64,000 nucleotides of DNA, from positions 2,046,001-2,110,000 of the forward strand of contig JAGTXZ010000003.1 of assembly GCA_018398575.1 (NCBI GenBank), read 5' to 3'. The position numbers were made by a program, and so were the translations under genes. Source of the stretch: Ampelomyces quisqualis. Its lineage: Eukaryota > Ascomycota > Dothideomycetes > Pleosporales > Phaeosphaeriaceae. Below are positions 33,831 to 46,500 of this stretch, one piece after another (position 1 is the first letter of the stretch; every line of letters starts with the position of its first letter). The notes beneath the pieces were generated by a model that was given only the letters and a program-made list of their open reading frames with translations, did no database searches and had not been told where the DNA came from.

Positions 33831-35829
33831 TTTACACCCATAAAGAACTGGGCCTGGACTAGGATTTACACCAGGACGAACGATTTGGCTTCCGAGTGTC
33901 AAAAACAAATGCAGCCTATCCACGATGCACATTGCTCTTCTGGCTCTTCATGACCCTCGCTGTCGGCTATGTCACATCCATAGGGTAACTGTTGTCAGTG
34001 CCCGTATGTGGAGTACCATCCATAACGGGCATTAAACTGTCACAATATTACATGACACTAGGACAGTTGCTCCGACCCCTTGGGGGGCTGGTTGTTCTTC
34101 AGCAACTGCATCTTGATCTGAGGTCGCTGGCAGGCTGTCTAAAGCGAGGACTTTATCGTAGTCTTGGGTCACGACATACAAGAGCAAGCTATATGAGAGA
34201 CACTAATGATGCACTAATATGGAGGCGATAAACATCTCTTCGTTGGCAACCGAGCACATATACACAATCCTGATAGTTACTTACAGAGGTGATCGAGAAG
34301 TCGACAGGGCGGCTACACAGCTTTGTATCTCTTCGCTTGTGTGTAACACGCTGACCAAAGAACAGTTTCATGTGCACAAGATTGTACGACTCCACTATCA
34401 CGTGCTTCAAATCAAACTTGACAGTACCATCCACCTAGATATTGTGGCGTTTTTGGGGGCCCTTTCTAGTCAAAGTTGGCTAAACAACAAGGCCACAGCC
34501 CCACTGATAGATGTCCGCAGCCTCACTGCCGTCCTTCCGCGCCCGCATCCGTATCGTCGTTGAACCGTCTGATCTGTGCTTGATCCAATGGACGCCTGCT
34601 CGTCTCATCATTCGCTGGAGACGTTGATAGTTCAACATCATTCTGGCTTTCATGCATAACTCCACCCCTTGGTTGCGCTACTGTGGCGTCAGCACGCGCT
34701 CCGTGATCAAGAGGCGTCTAACGCTGTGTTTCAAGGCGGCTGTCAGTGCGGCCTGACATCTGGATCTCGTTCGACAAAACATAAGGTGGCGGATGAAACA
34801 CAAGGTCACTAGTCTAGCATCGTAGCTAAACACGACCTAAATACAGGTTGATGTTGGGATGTAGTCTGACTCTGGTTACTCAACATGAGCAAAGGTCCAT
34901 TGAAACTCTCGCCCGCACACAAGCATAGCATGCTTCGTCACTAATCGCGCACTTACCACCGCGGAATGTTGCAGGCACAATCGCACCAACACACAAACAC
35001 TCGACTTTGCAATGCTGCATCACGGTCTATGACGCCCTAGGTAGTCAACTAGTGCCGGCACCGGGAACCTTGCCAAACTACATGCATCGACCTGGTCCTC
35101 GGTGCCTTGATCTTCAGGCGCGGCAGAGCGATCTCGACAGCAGTTCCGCGGACCGGGATCAGAGAGTCAAAGAGGTATCAATGTACCTAGGTACCTTGTC
35201 AGCAAGAGATGTCGGAAGCGGCACCCATCGTCGTCACTCATAGAATACACACGGACGGGTAAACAATTTTAAATCTTCTTTTCAGCTTTCGTCCTTCTAG
35301 AAAGTGTGGTCTTTCGTAATCCTTCAGGTTTGCTGAACGGCAAGCACATGTTCATATGGCCTAGACACGGAAGTGCGCTGACTGGCCGAAGGCAAGAAGA
35401 CGCCTCCTCCGGGCAGAGTAACAGTGGCTTGAAGGCCTACGACAGTTGACTTGCTGAGCGGTCAGCAGCCAGATACAATACTTTCGCGAATCTTGACAAC
35501 GCCTTGCTTCTGGCCCCCAATATATATTAGGCCCATGTTGTGTTGGCGCTTGGAAAAAACGTCCACTTCTCCCGTTCTTGTTACTTATTACACATCAACA
35601 TTGTAAAGTGCCTTGCAGATCTTTCGCGAGCACGATCTCATATGGGCCCCCAGATGCACACCTATCGTGTCTTGTATCCACAGCCCAGTGTGCGTCACAG
35701 CCTCCACGCCTGACTCGTTTTTCCATGTATCGGGTTACATGCCCTTACCATCAACGAATGCGTCAATACGGCTTCACAGCTACGTTTCCTTCCGTTAGTT
35801 TAGAATACCAAATAACACGCCGCTACATC
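33831..35829. other. Two-kilobase spacer, mostly empty
   Basis: No convincing gene. A minus-strand frame at 34,523-34,813 looks coding-like (listed separately). A TATATATATT element at about 35,520 lies some 300 bp before the cupin ATG and could belong to its promoter. No tRNA or repeat seen. Confidence 0.45.
34523..34813 (-). pseudogene. Possible gene relic (about 95 codons)
   Basis: A minus-strand frame reads VFHPPPYVLSNEIQMSGRTD, then after one TAG (34,718-34,720) DHGARADATVAQPRGG and NDETSRRPLDQAQIRRFNDD, ending at TGA 34,523-34,525. Composition is protein-like, similar to the cytoplasmic tail of a membrane protein. No start codon, no clear upstream exon and no recognised family, so it may be chance. 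Confidence 0.25.
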
Positions 35830-36579
35830 ATGTTCACTCCAGCACTCTTCCTCGCCACCTTCCTGCCATTACTTGTCGCCGCAGACGCCAGGTCACGGAC
35901 TGTCAACCCTTCCCTCAATGCGCAACTCAAAGTAGCCGCCTCAAACTTTGACCGTCAAGCGTTACTCCAACAGAACAGCGACTGGGTCTACGACTTCAGC
36001 CTCCACCCCAACTACAATAGCCAAACTGGCGCCGTCATCGTCGCCGATGCAGCCAGCTTTCCTGCTCTTACAACCCAAGGAATGACCATTTCATTACTCA
36101 AACTTGCTGGCTGTGGTATGTTGCCACCACATCTACATCCACGGGCAGCCAACTTGGTGACCGCGATCACCGGAAACACAACAACGTGGATGATAGGAGA
36201 GAATGGCGTCAAGACCATAGTCACGGAGTTGACGCCAATGAAGATGACCATATTCCCTCAAGGGAGTTTGCATGTTATGCAGAACAACGGTACGTATCCA
36301 CCACTACTTCAGTTGCTCTGCCTGTGTCTGTAGAGTTGAGCTGACCAGGTACGAATAGACTGTGAGCCCGCACTCCTCGTCAGCGCACTCAATAGCGAGG
36401 ATACAGGCACACTAAACATCTTGCCTGGGCTCTGGAGCGTCTCGCAAGATATCATCCAGGCTGGTTTTGGCGCGTCGTGGATGAACACGCAGGATACGGG
36501 TCGAAATATTCCTGCAGTGGGCACTGGAGCTATTATCGGAAGTGCAGAGTGTAAAAAAAGGTGTGGTATCAAGGAGTAA
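35830..36579 (+). CDS. Secreted cupin-domain protein
   Basis: Two exons, 35,830-36,289 and 36,359-36,579 (intron GTACGT...AATAG), giving 226 aa. Residues 1-19 (MFTPALFLATFLPLLVAADA) form a clear signal peptide, so the protein is probably secreted. Cupin motif 1 is GMLPPHLHPRAANLVTAITG, with His101 and His103. The position where many cupins have a metal-binding Glu is Asn108. Motif 2 is FPQGSLHVMQNN with His148. The family (germin/spherulin-like secreted cupins of fungi) is broad; substrate and activity cannot be read from the sequence. It is the last gene before the right AT block, about 550 bp from the boundary. Confidence 0.85.
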
Positions 36580-37130
36580 ACTTGTTTCTCGGGTTTTGGC
36601 AGTGCGATTCTGGGTTCTTGAAGTACGGTATGCCTTACTTGCTTCCTGATGCGCTGGCTTGGGTTGGCTACACTCGTTTCGCGAGCGTGCATGCGGTGGT
36701 TTTGATCCTTCAATTTGCTCTTTGATGATAGCATGTTGATCGATCTGAGACAGTATGAAATTGGATGTTGATGACTATGAAGCTGGTTTTCTCACTGACG
36801 TGTTTTGCTGATGAGGGGTGAGACGGAACGCTGGGCCGAATGCGGTGCCCACCGGGGCGCATCGATCTGAACGATGCTGATCAGGAATCTTACTTCTAAC
36901 CAAATGAGACTGCAAGCCCTTTGTTATAGCATGGGATGGGTGTACCAATATCACGAGGCGCAGTGTGAAAGGTGCAGGTGTGCATCTAAGCGTCCAACTA
37001 CGGTAACCGGAGCTACCGTGCCCGTGCACGTGGCGATCGCGTCGGCTGGCGATCGCCAAAATGACCCTAAAGCGGCAAGCCCACCAGAACACAAGGTTAT
37101 TGAGCTACCCACAATAGCTGTATATATATA
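36580..37130. other. End of the gene island
   Basis: GC-balanced DNA up to about 37,125, then an abrupt change to AT-rich sequence after CACAATAGCTG. Frames of about 100 codons on the minus strand (36,775-37,092) lack recognisable features. The pair of GGCGATCGC palindromes at 37,032 and 37,048 has no evident role. Confidence 0.4.
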
Positions 37131-38939
37131 ATGTTAAGGTAAAGTAATAAATAAAACCTTGTAATTAATTTATACTATTTCACTTTTAATAGTAAAGTAA
37201 CAGTGCGCCTATATAATGTAATCTTTAGTAGAGTAGTAGATATTACCTCTTAAGCTTTAATAGACGCTGTAGCATTACTTATATACGTTTAATACTTAGC
37301 TTCCAGGCTAAAGGTAAATAAGGCTTTGCGCTTACTCTTTTAAGAAAATTATATAGCTATTATAGTGTTTTAAGCTACTCTATTACACTTCTTTTAAGTA
37401 GCCTTTTTAGTCTTCTCTTTTTTATACTCTTTATACTATACTATAGTAGTAACACCTCTTTATTCTTTAATCTTTTTATTATATAAAGTACTTTAGACTT
37501 TAAGCTTCTTTATCTTAGCTTTTTAGAGTTTTTTTTATTTTTAAGCTAGGCACCTATTTATAGTGTTACGTACCTTAGCCTTTTTTTTCTTTCTTAGTAA
37601 CTAGAATATAGCTCTATTATAATACTTCCTACGCTATTATAAGTTAAGTACGTATAGCTTTTTATTATACTTCTTTTTAACTAAGAAAGTTTACTTTAGG
37701 CTCTTGTTCTTATTACTATAAAGCTTTTTTAACTAGCTAAGTAGTAAATTAAACCTAAAACCTTTTTAGCTTTAATTAATAACCTATAAATTACTAATTA
37801 TAAAAGATAATTAGCCTTACGCTAAATAAGCTTAAACCTATTATAAAGTTTATATATAGGCCTAGGTAAAAAGCGTTCTATAACCCTCTCTTAGTTTATT
37901 AGCTATATACTAGTAGTAGTAAAGAAACGCTTTATAGTCTTCTTTATAAAGCTTACTTACTAAAAGTTCTATAAAAGTAAAAAGAAGTTTTTTCTTTAAA
38001 TTAGATCTTGTCTTTAGCTTCTTTAAGTAAATTCTACTAGTTTCTTTAAGTGTATACTACTTAAAAGCTTAAAGTAAATAATATTTAATAGCTATAATAT
38101 ATAAGTACTATAAGGTAGAAATACTAATATATAAATATAATAGCTAAGGTAATAGCTTAAAAACTCTTTAATAAGATAACTAGTATAGCTATTAACAATA
38201 GATAATTTCTAGTCTGTTTTATACTATGCCTTTTTCTTTATATAATAGTTAAATACTTACTTTAACTAAGCTATCTCTATATTATTATTTATCTATTTTA
38301 ATAGTGCTAAAGCTGTAAATATATTATATATACCTAGCTTAATATTAGCTACTTAAAAGAACTATAGTATATAGTTTATAGACTTATATATAAAACCTAG
38401 TAATAATATAGTTCTATTAGCGTATATAGTAGTAATAGTAGTTATTTACTTTTAAGATCTATCTTAAAAGGTAGCTATAAATTCTTTCTTCTCTTATTAG
38501 GCTTATATAAAGGTTCTTTTTTATAAGAGGTTTATATAGTAGTAAAGTTACAGAATAAAAATAGTAGTATAGATAGAAGTAAGTTAATTGCTACTCTATA
38601 GCTTTAGTATAGAACTACTCTTTTATAGATATAACTAGACGTATATTCTTATAACTAGAATTTACTAAGTCTACGCTAGCGTAGCGCTATTAAGATACTA
38701 GGGCAGCTATATACGTTTTACGCGTATAGAAGCTAGAGTAGTGTTATAGTAGCGTAAGCGTATTACTACGCAGCTAATTAGAGAAAGCCTTACTCTAAGG
38801 TCTTTACTAATTTTATTAAAGGCTAGAATACTATTTACTAGTAGTAGCAGCGTCTTACTACTAAGAAAGACTTTAACTTTACTATAGTTACTATATAAAA
38901 GATAGCGCTGCACTAGTAGACTAGCTTAGTAGAGCTTTT
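37131..38939. other. AT-rich degenerate transposon DNA
   Basis: RIP-like. Minus-strand frames with Lys-rich composition and TAG/TAA stops (about 37,300-38,000 and 38,450-38,900) suggest a decayed transposase-type gene, but no motif is secure. No ends found. Confidence 0.45.
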
Positions 38940-38941
38940 TT

Positions 38942-39045
38942 TACGTATAGAAGTTAAATATAAAAGTTACGCTAGGAAAACATAACGTTAGTAATATCTG
39001 TAATATAAGTAACACTATTAACATAACTATACTACTAGCTATTAG
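38942..39045. repeat. Repeat segment shared with 6838-6935
   Basis: Starts GCTAGGAAAACATAACGTTAG and aligns with the 6838 segment for roughly 60-100 bp. Differences are largely transitions. Confidence 0.55.
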
Positions 39046-41406
39046 ACAGTTCTTAACTATACTCTACTATACTAAGTAATAATAGTAATACCTAGTATAC
39101 TATTATTAGTAGCCTAGTTTATAGAACTCTTTTGCAAAATAGTTTATAGTTCTTATATTTAATATAGCTTTACACTATCTATACAACTATATTACTAGTT
39201 AGCAGCCTATTCTTAACTATGCCTAACTATAGTTTAAGTCTAAGGTAATCTCTTTAATAGCGCTATTACTTAGTTTAGGTTTTGCTACAAATCTACACTA
39301 TTCTTACACTTTAAATTAATTTTACGTTATGTCTATATATATACTTCTTTTATAATACTTTTTATATTCTTATACTTCTAAGACTAGGCTATATATCTAC
39401 TTAAGCGTTTTTTATTCTATAGCTTTGTATAGTAGTGTACTATACTCTGTAGTTCTACTACTTAATTTACCTAATTTATACTAGCCCTTTAAGCTTTATA
39501 GAGATTTTCTTATTATAATTCTACTTAATTTGTTCTTCTTTTATTATTACACCTTATAGACTACTGCGTAATAATATCTTTATATTCTACTTCTTTAGAA
39601 CTTTTGTTTCTAGATTACTTTCTAGGTTATATAGAATAATACTCTTATATACGTCTGCTAGTAAGTCTAGTTAATATACTCTAAACATAAATTAGTCTTA
39701 GGTGCTCTATTTGTCTTAAGGCTCTGCAATTATAACCTTATTTGTTTTAATTAGCGTAATAGCTTCTATAAACGCTATTAATACTACTAAAATAAATATT
39801 AAATCTAAGTCCTTCTATTTTGCTAACACAGTGTCTATTTTAGACTCTAGTATTCCTTCTCTTAGTAAAAGAACTATATCTTTACTAATTTTTTTTAAAG
39901 ACTTATCTAGAGTACTAGTTATATATATATTTTGTATAAGCTAATAAGAATATTAGCCTAAATGTTATATAGTACTATTTAATTATCTGCTAGGCCTCTC
40001 TAATTAGGATTAGGTCTAGTTTTAATATAGGTCCTCTTAGCCTTTAGCTTAATTACTTTGTACTTTGCACTATATATAAGTAGTAAGTTAAGGTTATTAG
40101 TAAATATTTCTTTATTTAGCTACTAGAAGTGCTGTTAAATATATATTAATGTAAACTACTTAGTTTTCTTACTTTCTTTACTTTTAAACAGCGCAGCCTT
40201 AAGCTAGACTAGTACTAGAAATATTACAATACTTTATAACTTAGCGCAGTTAAATATATATATGCTCTTAGCTTCTACACTACTTAGCTCTTCTTACAGT
40301 ATAACTCTCTTGCATCTTATTATTACGTTAGCTATAGTCAATTAGAAGTTATCTATTTAGTATAGCTAGTAGAACATTAAGAAGTTACTCTTAATACCTA
40401 AAATCTTCTAGCCTTATAGGTCTTGCGTAACTAGAGTTTAACGCAGTATAAACCTTACTACAATCTTTTCTTCTAACACTATAAGCGCTATATACTGTAA
40501 AGAATTAAGCATATTTTTAACTCCTTCTTATACCTTAAATAAGTAGATGTTCTAGCTCTTTGCTATAACTAGGCCTACTGTTTTTCTTATCTCTCTTGTA
40601 TATATAACTTTCTTAATACTTATATATATAGGGTTAGTAGTAGTAAATAGTTTAGAACTATCTATATTATTCTTCTTACCTATAAGATAGTACTAGTTTA
40701 AAAAGTTCTTATTATCTTACAGTCTACTAAGTGCTAGAGAGATAAAAATAAGTATCTTATAGAGACTTTTCTCTATTAGTGTACCTAAGAGAGCCTAGGC
40801 CTTCTACTAATAACTATAGTTCTTAATTTAAATAGTCTTATACAAGTTACCTATAATAGTATTCTTAGATCTATAGTTATAGAACTTGTTAAAGATAATA
40901 CGTCTATATATTACTACATAGTTAAGAATATTAAAGGTATCTTTTATACTTACTTTACTACCTCTTAATAATATTTTGTGTATAGTTATAAGTCTTATAG
41001 TTTAGTATTTATTAAGTATATATTTTACTAATATTATATAGCTATATATAATAATAAATTAGCTAGTAGATAGTACTAGACAGTGCGTAGTTATATTTAA
41101 GTAGACTTTTAGTATATAGCGTTCTTAGATATACTATAGAACTATCTCTATATACTTCTTACTATTCTTTATAAATTTATGCAGTAGGACGTTTTAGTTA
41201 AACGCTATAAGGTACTATTTAACTTATAGATTAATCCTTATCTCTATTTCTTTATCTGCTATTAGTATACCTATACTCTATAGAGAAATATTATCTATAA
41301 AGTAGATATAGGGCACAAGAGAGTCTTTTAGGTTGCACTATTTAGATTTGCAAAGGCCTATAGTAATAATTTTAGCCTTCTATATAGCTAGTGCGTAGCT
41401 TTATAA
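39046..41406. other. AT-rich degenerate transposon DNA up to hAT copy C
   Basis: No intact ORF. Long stretches read with few stop types, suggesting a decayed retroelement, but I could not place a domain. The hAT copy C left end follows at about 41,407. Confidence 0.45.
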
Positions 41407-43260
41407 TAGGCAGTAAATAAGTAGAGGTTGGGTTAGAGTTAGGTACCTTTACGTAAGACCCTACTCCTAACCTAACCCCTACCTATATAATCTACGCTAA
41501 ACGTAGGTAGAAGTTAGAGTAAGGGTAATTAATTGCAGGTTAGAGTTAAGTTGCATAACTTTTGCGCAATTAAATAAAATTAGAAGTATATACTTACTAA
41601 TTTTATAAAATTAGGTTTCTAAATATATGCAAGATTTTACAGAAGTAAAACTCTACTAGGGATATTAAAAATAGTATAGTAATTACAGATTTTTATTGCA
41701 AAGAATAAGAAATTAGATCTTTATTTCTAATATACATAAATATAGAAGATTCTAGAACTACTACGTAATTACTTAATAAGAGCTAAACTTCTAATAGTAC
41801 CTTAGCGCAAGACTAGTATCCTTTACATATATAGTAACTCTTTTTGCGTAAATTACGTTTATATTTGTATTTATATTAAGTTAGAATTTTGTTAGAAGAA
41901 GGTAAAAAAAATAAACTCTTAAAAAAGCTAGCTATATAGGCCTTAGCAGCCTCTTAAGCTGCCTTAACAGCTAATTTTTAGAAGCAAATATTACTACTAG
42001 TAGTTTAAGTGCAGTCTTAAGCTATTTTGCGCAGAAGTTACTAGAAGGGCAGCTTGTAGATAAAGAGCTTAGTAGACTTCTAGTATTAGCAGATCTCTCT
42101 AAGCAACACAGCTTTAGGCAGTAAGTAAGTAAGCGTAGTAAAGAATTATAATAACCTACTACCTAGCTTAAGGTACCTTTTTTTTTAAGAGCTGCTTTTT
42201 AAGTTTTTGCGGCTATACTTTTTCTAGCAGATTTCCTAGCAGCCTTGCTAGCTAGGTCTTTAGTAACTATAGTGCTTCTAGTAACAGCGTTATTAACTTT
42301 AGATTTACGTTTTCTTAGAGCTATAGTAGTAGTGTTTTAGAGTTATAGATTTAATATTGTAATAATTTAGGTTGTTTTAGTGCCTAGTAAATAAGCAGTA
42401 AGTAGGCTTAGCGCAGAAAATTAGATCTTAGCATAAAATTTCTGCAAGAGCTAATTTAAAACTAGCAGCGCTACTAGAAGACTAGAACGTAATAAAAAAC
42501 TGTGTTAACTTACAGGCCTACTTAAAATTACGCTAGCTTTTGTTCTAGCTATATATTAAAATTAAAGAGTAGATTTTTATAGACTTATTTGTTATTTATG
42601 TAAAATAGGCTAAAAGGTAGTAAGCGCAGGTAGTAGGCAGAAAGCACGCTAGTAGCCTACGTGCGCATAGACTAACTTACTGCGTTATTAGTTATAGGCT
42701 GCTAAAATAAAATACTAAAGCTACACGCTTGTAATAGTAACACGCTTTATTACATTGCTTTATTACACTTATTACTATAGAATCTGTTAAGTCTAAAGAA
42801 ATTAAGGTTGTTAACAAGCCTAAGGGCTTTCTGCTACCTATTCTTGTTTAAATTCTACTAAATTTTAAGAAAGAAAAGTAGGCCTAGCTTACAATAGTAA
42901 TATTCTTAGAACTTTACTATAAATTATACTAATTTGTCTAGGGTTTTGCTTCTAGGGATAAGAAGATTAGCTATATTCTTAACTCTTATAGTAGTAATAC
43001 TCTAAAGCAAGGCTGCCTAACAAATTTCTAAGTTAACCTTAGTAGGCATCTTAGTAGTAGCGCTATGCAATCTAGAGAGCTAGCTGCTATTGTAAAGGCT
43101 AAATTCTTAGACTAATTAGCTAAATACTAGCTTAAGAAGAAGGTTAAGAGAGGTAATAGGTATACAGCGTTGTCTTTAAAGCAACAAGTTAAGAAACTTA
43201 AGTATAAGCTTAAGGCCTAGGCAGCTAAGCGTTTTAATAGCAAGTAGTCTAGTAAGTTAT
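41407..43260 (+). mobile_element. hAT copy C, first segment
   Basis: Same family and orientation as copy A (aligns with 8348 to about 10,206) including the GGCAGTAAAT end, the subterminal hairpin and the minus accessory ORF. It carries more C-to-T and G-to-A changes than copies A and B. It ends in GTTAT (43,256-43,260), duplicated by the Copia insertion inside the first intron of the accessory ORF. Confidence 0.88.
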
Positions 43261-43478
43261 TGTAACAGAGTATGTAAATTAGCGGATTACAGAATTGTTA
43301 CGTGTAATAACCAAGTATGTTACTAATAAGATAGAATTTATTTAGGACTAGACTAACTTATTAAGCTGTTTCTTAGCTTAGTGTATTTAATCTAATCTAT
43401 TCTTACATAGTATAGAAGAGGTAACAGAAGCTTTTTTACTTATAACAATTTAATCTATAGTATTGCTTAGCTCTTACA
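43261..43478 (+). repeat. Copia 5' LTR
   Basis: Starts TGTAACAGAGTATG and ends CTCTTACA. Paired with 50,585-50,802. Confidence 0.92.
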
Positions 43479-43599
43479 GTTATAAGCCCTGCGTTATAAG
43501 ACTATAGTGTTAATTCTTCCTGCGCACCTTATATTACTAAGGTACTACCTAGATTAATAATTACTCTAATACTTCTTAAAACTCTTTACAAATACTTTC

Positions 43600-46500
43600 T
43601 ACTTAATTAGCTAGTTATTAAATATAGACTCTTATTCTAACAACAAGATTAGCCTAGACGTTCTCTTAACTAGCTAGTTAGACTAGCTATACTAGTTTGC
43701 CTAACTCTAGCTTTATGCTTACAACAAAAGAGTCTAGGATTAGATTAACTTAGACAGCGACACAGTACTCCTAATTAACAACTAGGAACCTAAATATCTA
43801 GAGCTTCTAGCTGCTCTAAGTTAACTAGTCTTAGCTTTACTGCCTAGAGCTACTAATCTAGACACGCAGATCTGCGATAAAGCTTTTAATTAATATAATC
43901 TAAAGCTAGTTGCCTACAAACTTGCCTCTAGCAGTTATAAAGAAGACGTTTACTAATACAAAGTTAATACGTTAAAATAGACTAGGTAAGCAGCTAAACT
44001 TAGTAACGTCTAGAAATAGATTAGTTAAACTGTAGCTAAGAATCTTATAGCACCTGCAGCAATTAAGATGCTTAACTCTTTAGAAACAACGCCCTAAGCC
44101 TTAATTAGAATTCTTAAGCATAACCTAGCCCTAACAGATAACAATACTATGCACCTAGTTAAGCAGCAGTATTAAGCTTATCTAGAAAAGGCTAAGCATA
44201 GCAGGATTACTCTAGATAAATAGTTTAATAAATAGCAAGTAATCTACAGTAAGGCTTAAGCGTTCTAAGTTATAGAGGTAGAAGGACAGCTTACTCTTAC
44301 TAACTTCCTTAACGCTCTATCTGTTAAGATTGCCCTAGATTAGGCTTAATTAATGCGTTAAGATATTATTAAAGACGCAGCTCTTAGTTGGCCTGTTATA
44401 ACTATATATAATCTAGCTAAGATCTTTACTCTAATGCTTTAGGAGCAAGTAGTCCTAGTTACTAAAGGAAAATCCTATTTAGCCTTTACTACCCTTAGGA
44501 ACATTAAAAACTTAGAAAACTCTAATCTAAGGAATAAAGGCAAAGACAATTCTAAGCTAAAATCTTGCCTCTGCAAAAACAATAAGAAGCACAAATAGGA
44601 CCTAATAGATTGTCTTTAACTAAAGACTACAATTACTAGACTAGCCCTACTAGAAAAAGTACTAATTAAGATCTCTAATTTTAACTAAAAGAAGGTCCTT
44701 AAGCAGCTTAACACCTCTAAGTAGGCCTTACTTAATAACAAGATTAAGAAGGCTAGCTAGACGCTACCTATTGCAGCTAACTAGTTAACTTCTAGGACTA
44801 AGGCAGTAACATACCTAGGAGATGTTATAGCAGCATTAATTAACCTAACTACTCTTAATTAAGAACCTAATGTTACTAATCTAGACTTTAGAGTGTACAC
44901 AACTACGTTTATAACTTATCTACTTTTAAGAAGTACTATTTATAATAGGGCTAGTGTAGTACACCTTGTTAATAATTAGTTACTTCTTGTTCTAAGAACG
45001 TATAGTCCTACCTACTCTAAAGAAAGGGTTAAGGCTAGAACACAGTTACTTCCTGTAACTAGATATAGCAATTAAGTAATTAAAAATGTTCTACACAGTC
45101 TAAAAGGCCTATGCATAAGAGACCTAAAGCTTAAAAAGGTTAAAGTTGTTAATAGCTTTTATATAAACATTATATCTGCAGCACTACTTAAGCAAGCAGG
45201 TATATAGCATAGTAGATTAAACAGTACTCTTTAGTTTAAATTATATAAGTAGAATATTATTGTACACAAGCTCTACAAGGCTTACAACCTTTTGTTTATT
45301 AAATATAACTAGGTTATACGCTACGTTCTATAACTACTAATTCTGTATACTTTACATTAATCTAACATTAATTACTTAAGAGATAATAACAAGGATCTAT
45401 AGCACAAAAGATTAGGCTACCTAGGCTAGTAAGCACTCTAGTCTTTTACCTAGTTAGCCTAAAATATTAAGTTAAATAAGACTAAAAGAATCAATTGTTA
45501 GAACTGCTTAGTTACCTATGCAGCTTAAGTAGTCTTACAGCAGCCAAGAGAAAGATTACTACAACTATTCTATTAAGTCTCTTAGGATCTATTTAACATG
45601 CTAACTAGAATGCTTTATAAAGAATAGTCCTTAATTATTAAGGAGAACTACTTAGGCAAGCTTTTTAACTACAACCTTTACAACAAGACGTTAATTAAGA
45701 TTATAAGAGTAATTTACTAATTTACAGCCTAGGTTAGAAACAAATTTAATCTAAAGATTGTAGAAATCTATTAGGATAATAATACTGCAACTTTGCCTTA
45801 GAGAGGGCGTTTACAGTATAAAGAGTAGGTAGATTAAGAGAGGATTAAAATACTACGCCTGCTACTATACACGTATTAGCTAAATAGATTAGCTAAGTAG
45901 GCAAGTTAAGAGCTAATTAAAAAATTAGTTAAGATACGCACAGGTATAAATCTTCTAACTAAGCTCTAGCTATATATTACAGATGCAGCTGCCTACCTAC
46001 ACAGCATAAGCCTATTAAAAATCTATAGTTTTTGATCCCTAAATAAGGTCCTGCACGCCTAGTTTAGGCAATATTTTTAATAGTACAAGCTAGCAATTAC
46101 TAGGCACAGGACTGCTAATCTATGCCTAAATTAGAGTAGTATTTATGCCTATAGCTGCAGAGCGTATCTCTTTAATTGCGACTAAGCAGCAGGCAAGAAC
46201 AAGCAAGAGTTTAAAGTTAACTCTTATAGCTATATTAGATATCTAGTAGGCTATTAAGCCTCTAATATCTATTATATATAGGTCTTTTTAATTAATTAAG
46301 TAATTATATTAAGGGATGTTACCTTTAATAAATCTATATTCTACTCTAGTAACTAAGAAGATAAGATACTTAAAAAGCAGGCGCTTAAGATTATAGATAT
46401 TTTACACGTTAGTAAACTAGATAATCCTGTACAGAATATTAACCTGCCTGTTCTATAGGATTAACTAAGCTAGGAAATTACTAAGGTTACTAAGCAGCAG

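Noticed and set aside
34219..34563. 114-codon plus-strand ORF
   Set aside because: Composition is not protein-like compared with the genes of the island, and there is no motif, splice support or conservation clue.
37031..37057. Two GGCGATCGC palindromes close together
   Set aside because: Too short and without context to call a site; a chance occurrence cannot be excluded.
36775..37092. 105-codon minus-strand ORF after the cupin gene
   Set aside because: No recognisable feature and no splice-supported extension; treated as a chance frame.
38707..38913. 68-codon minus-strand ORF in the right AT block
   Set aside because: Basic, low-complexity translation within RIP-mutated DNA with no recognisable domain; most likely a fragment or chance frame.
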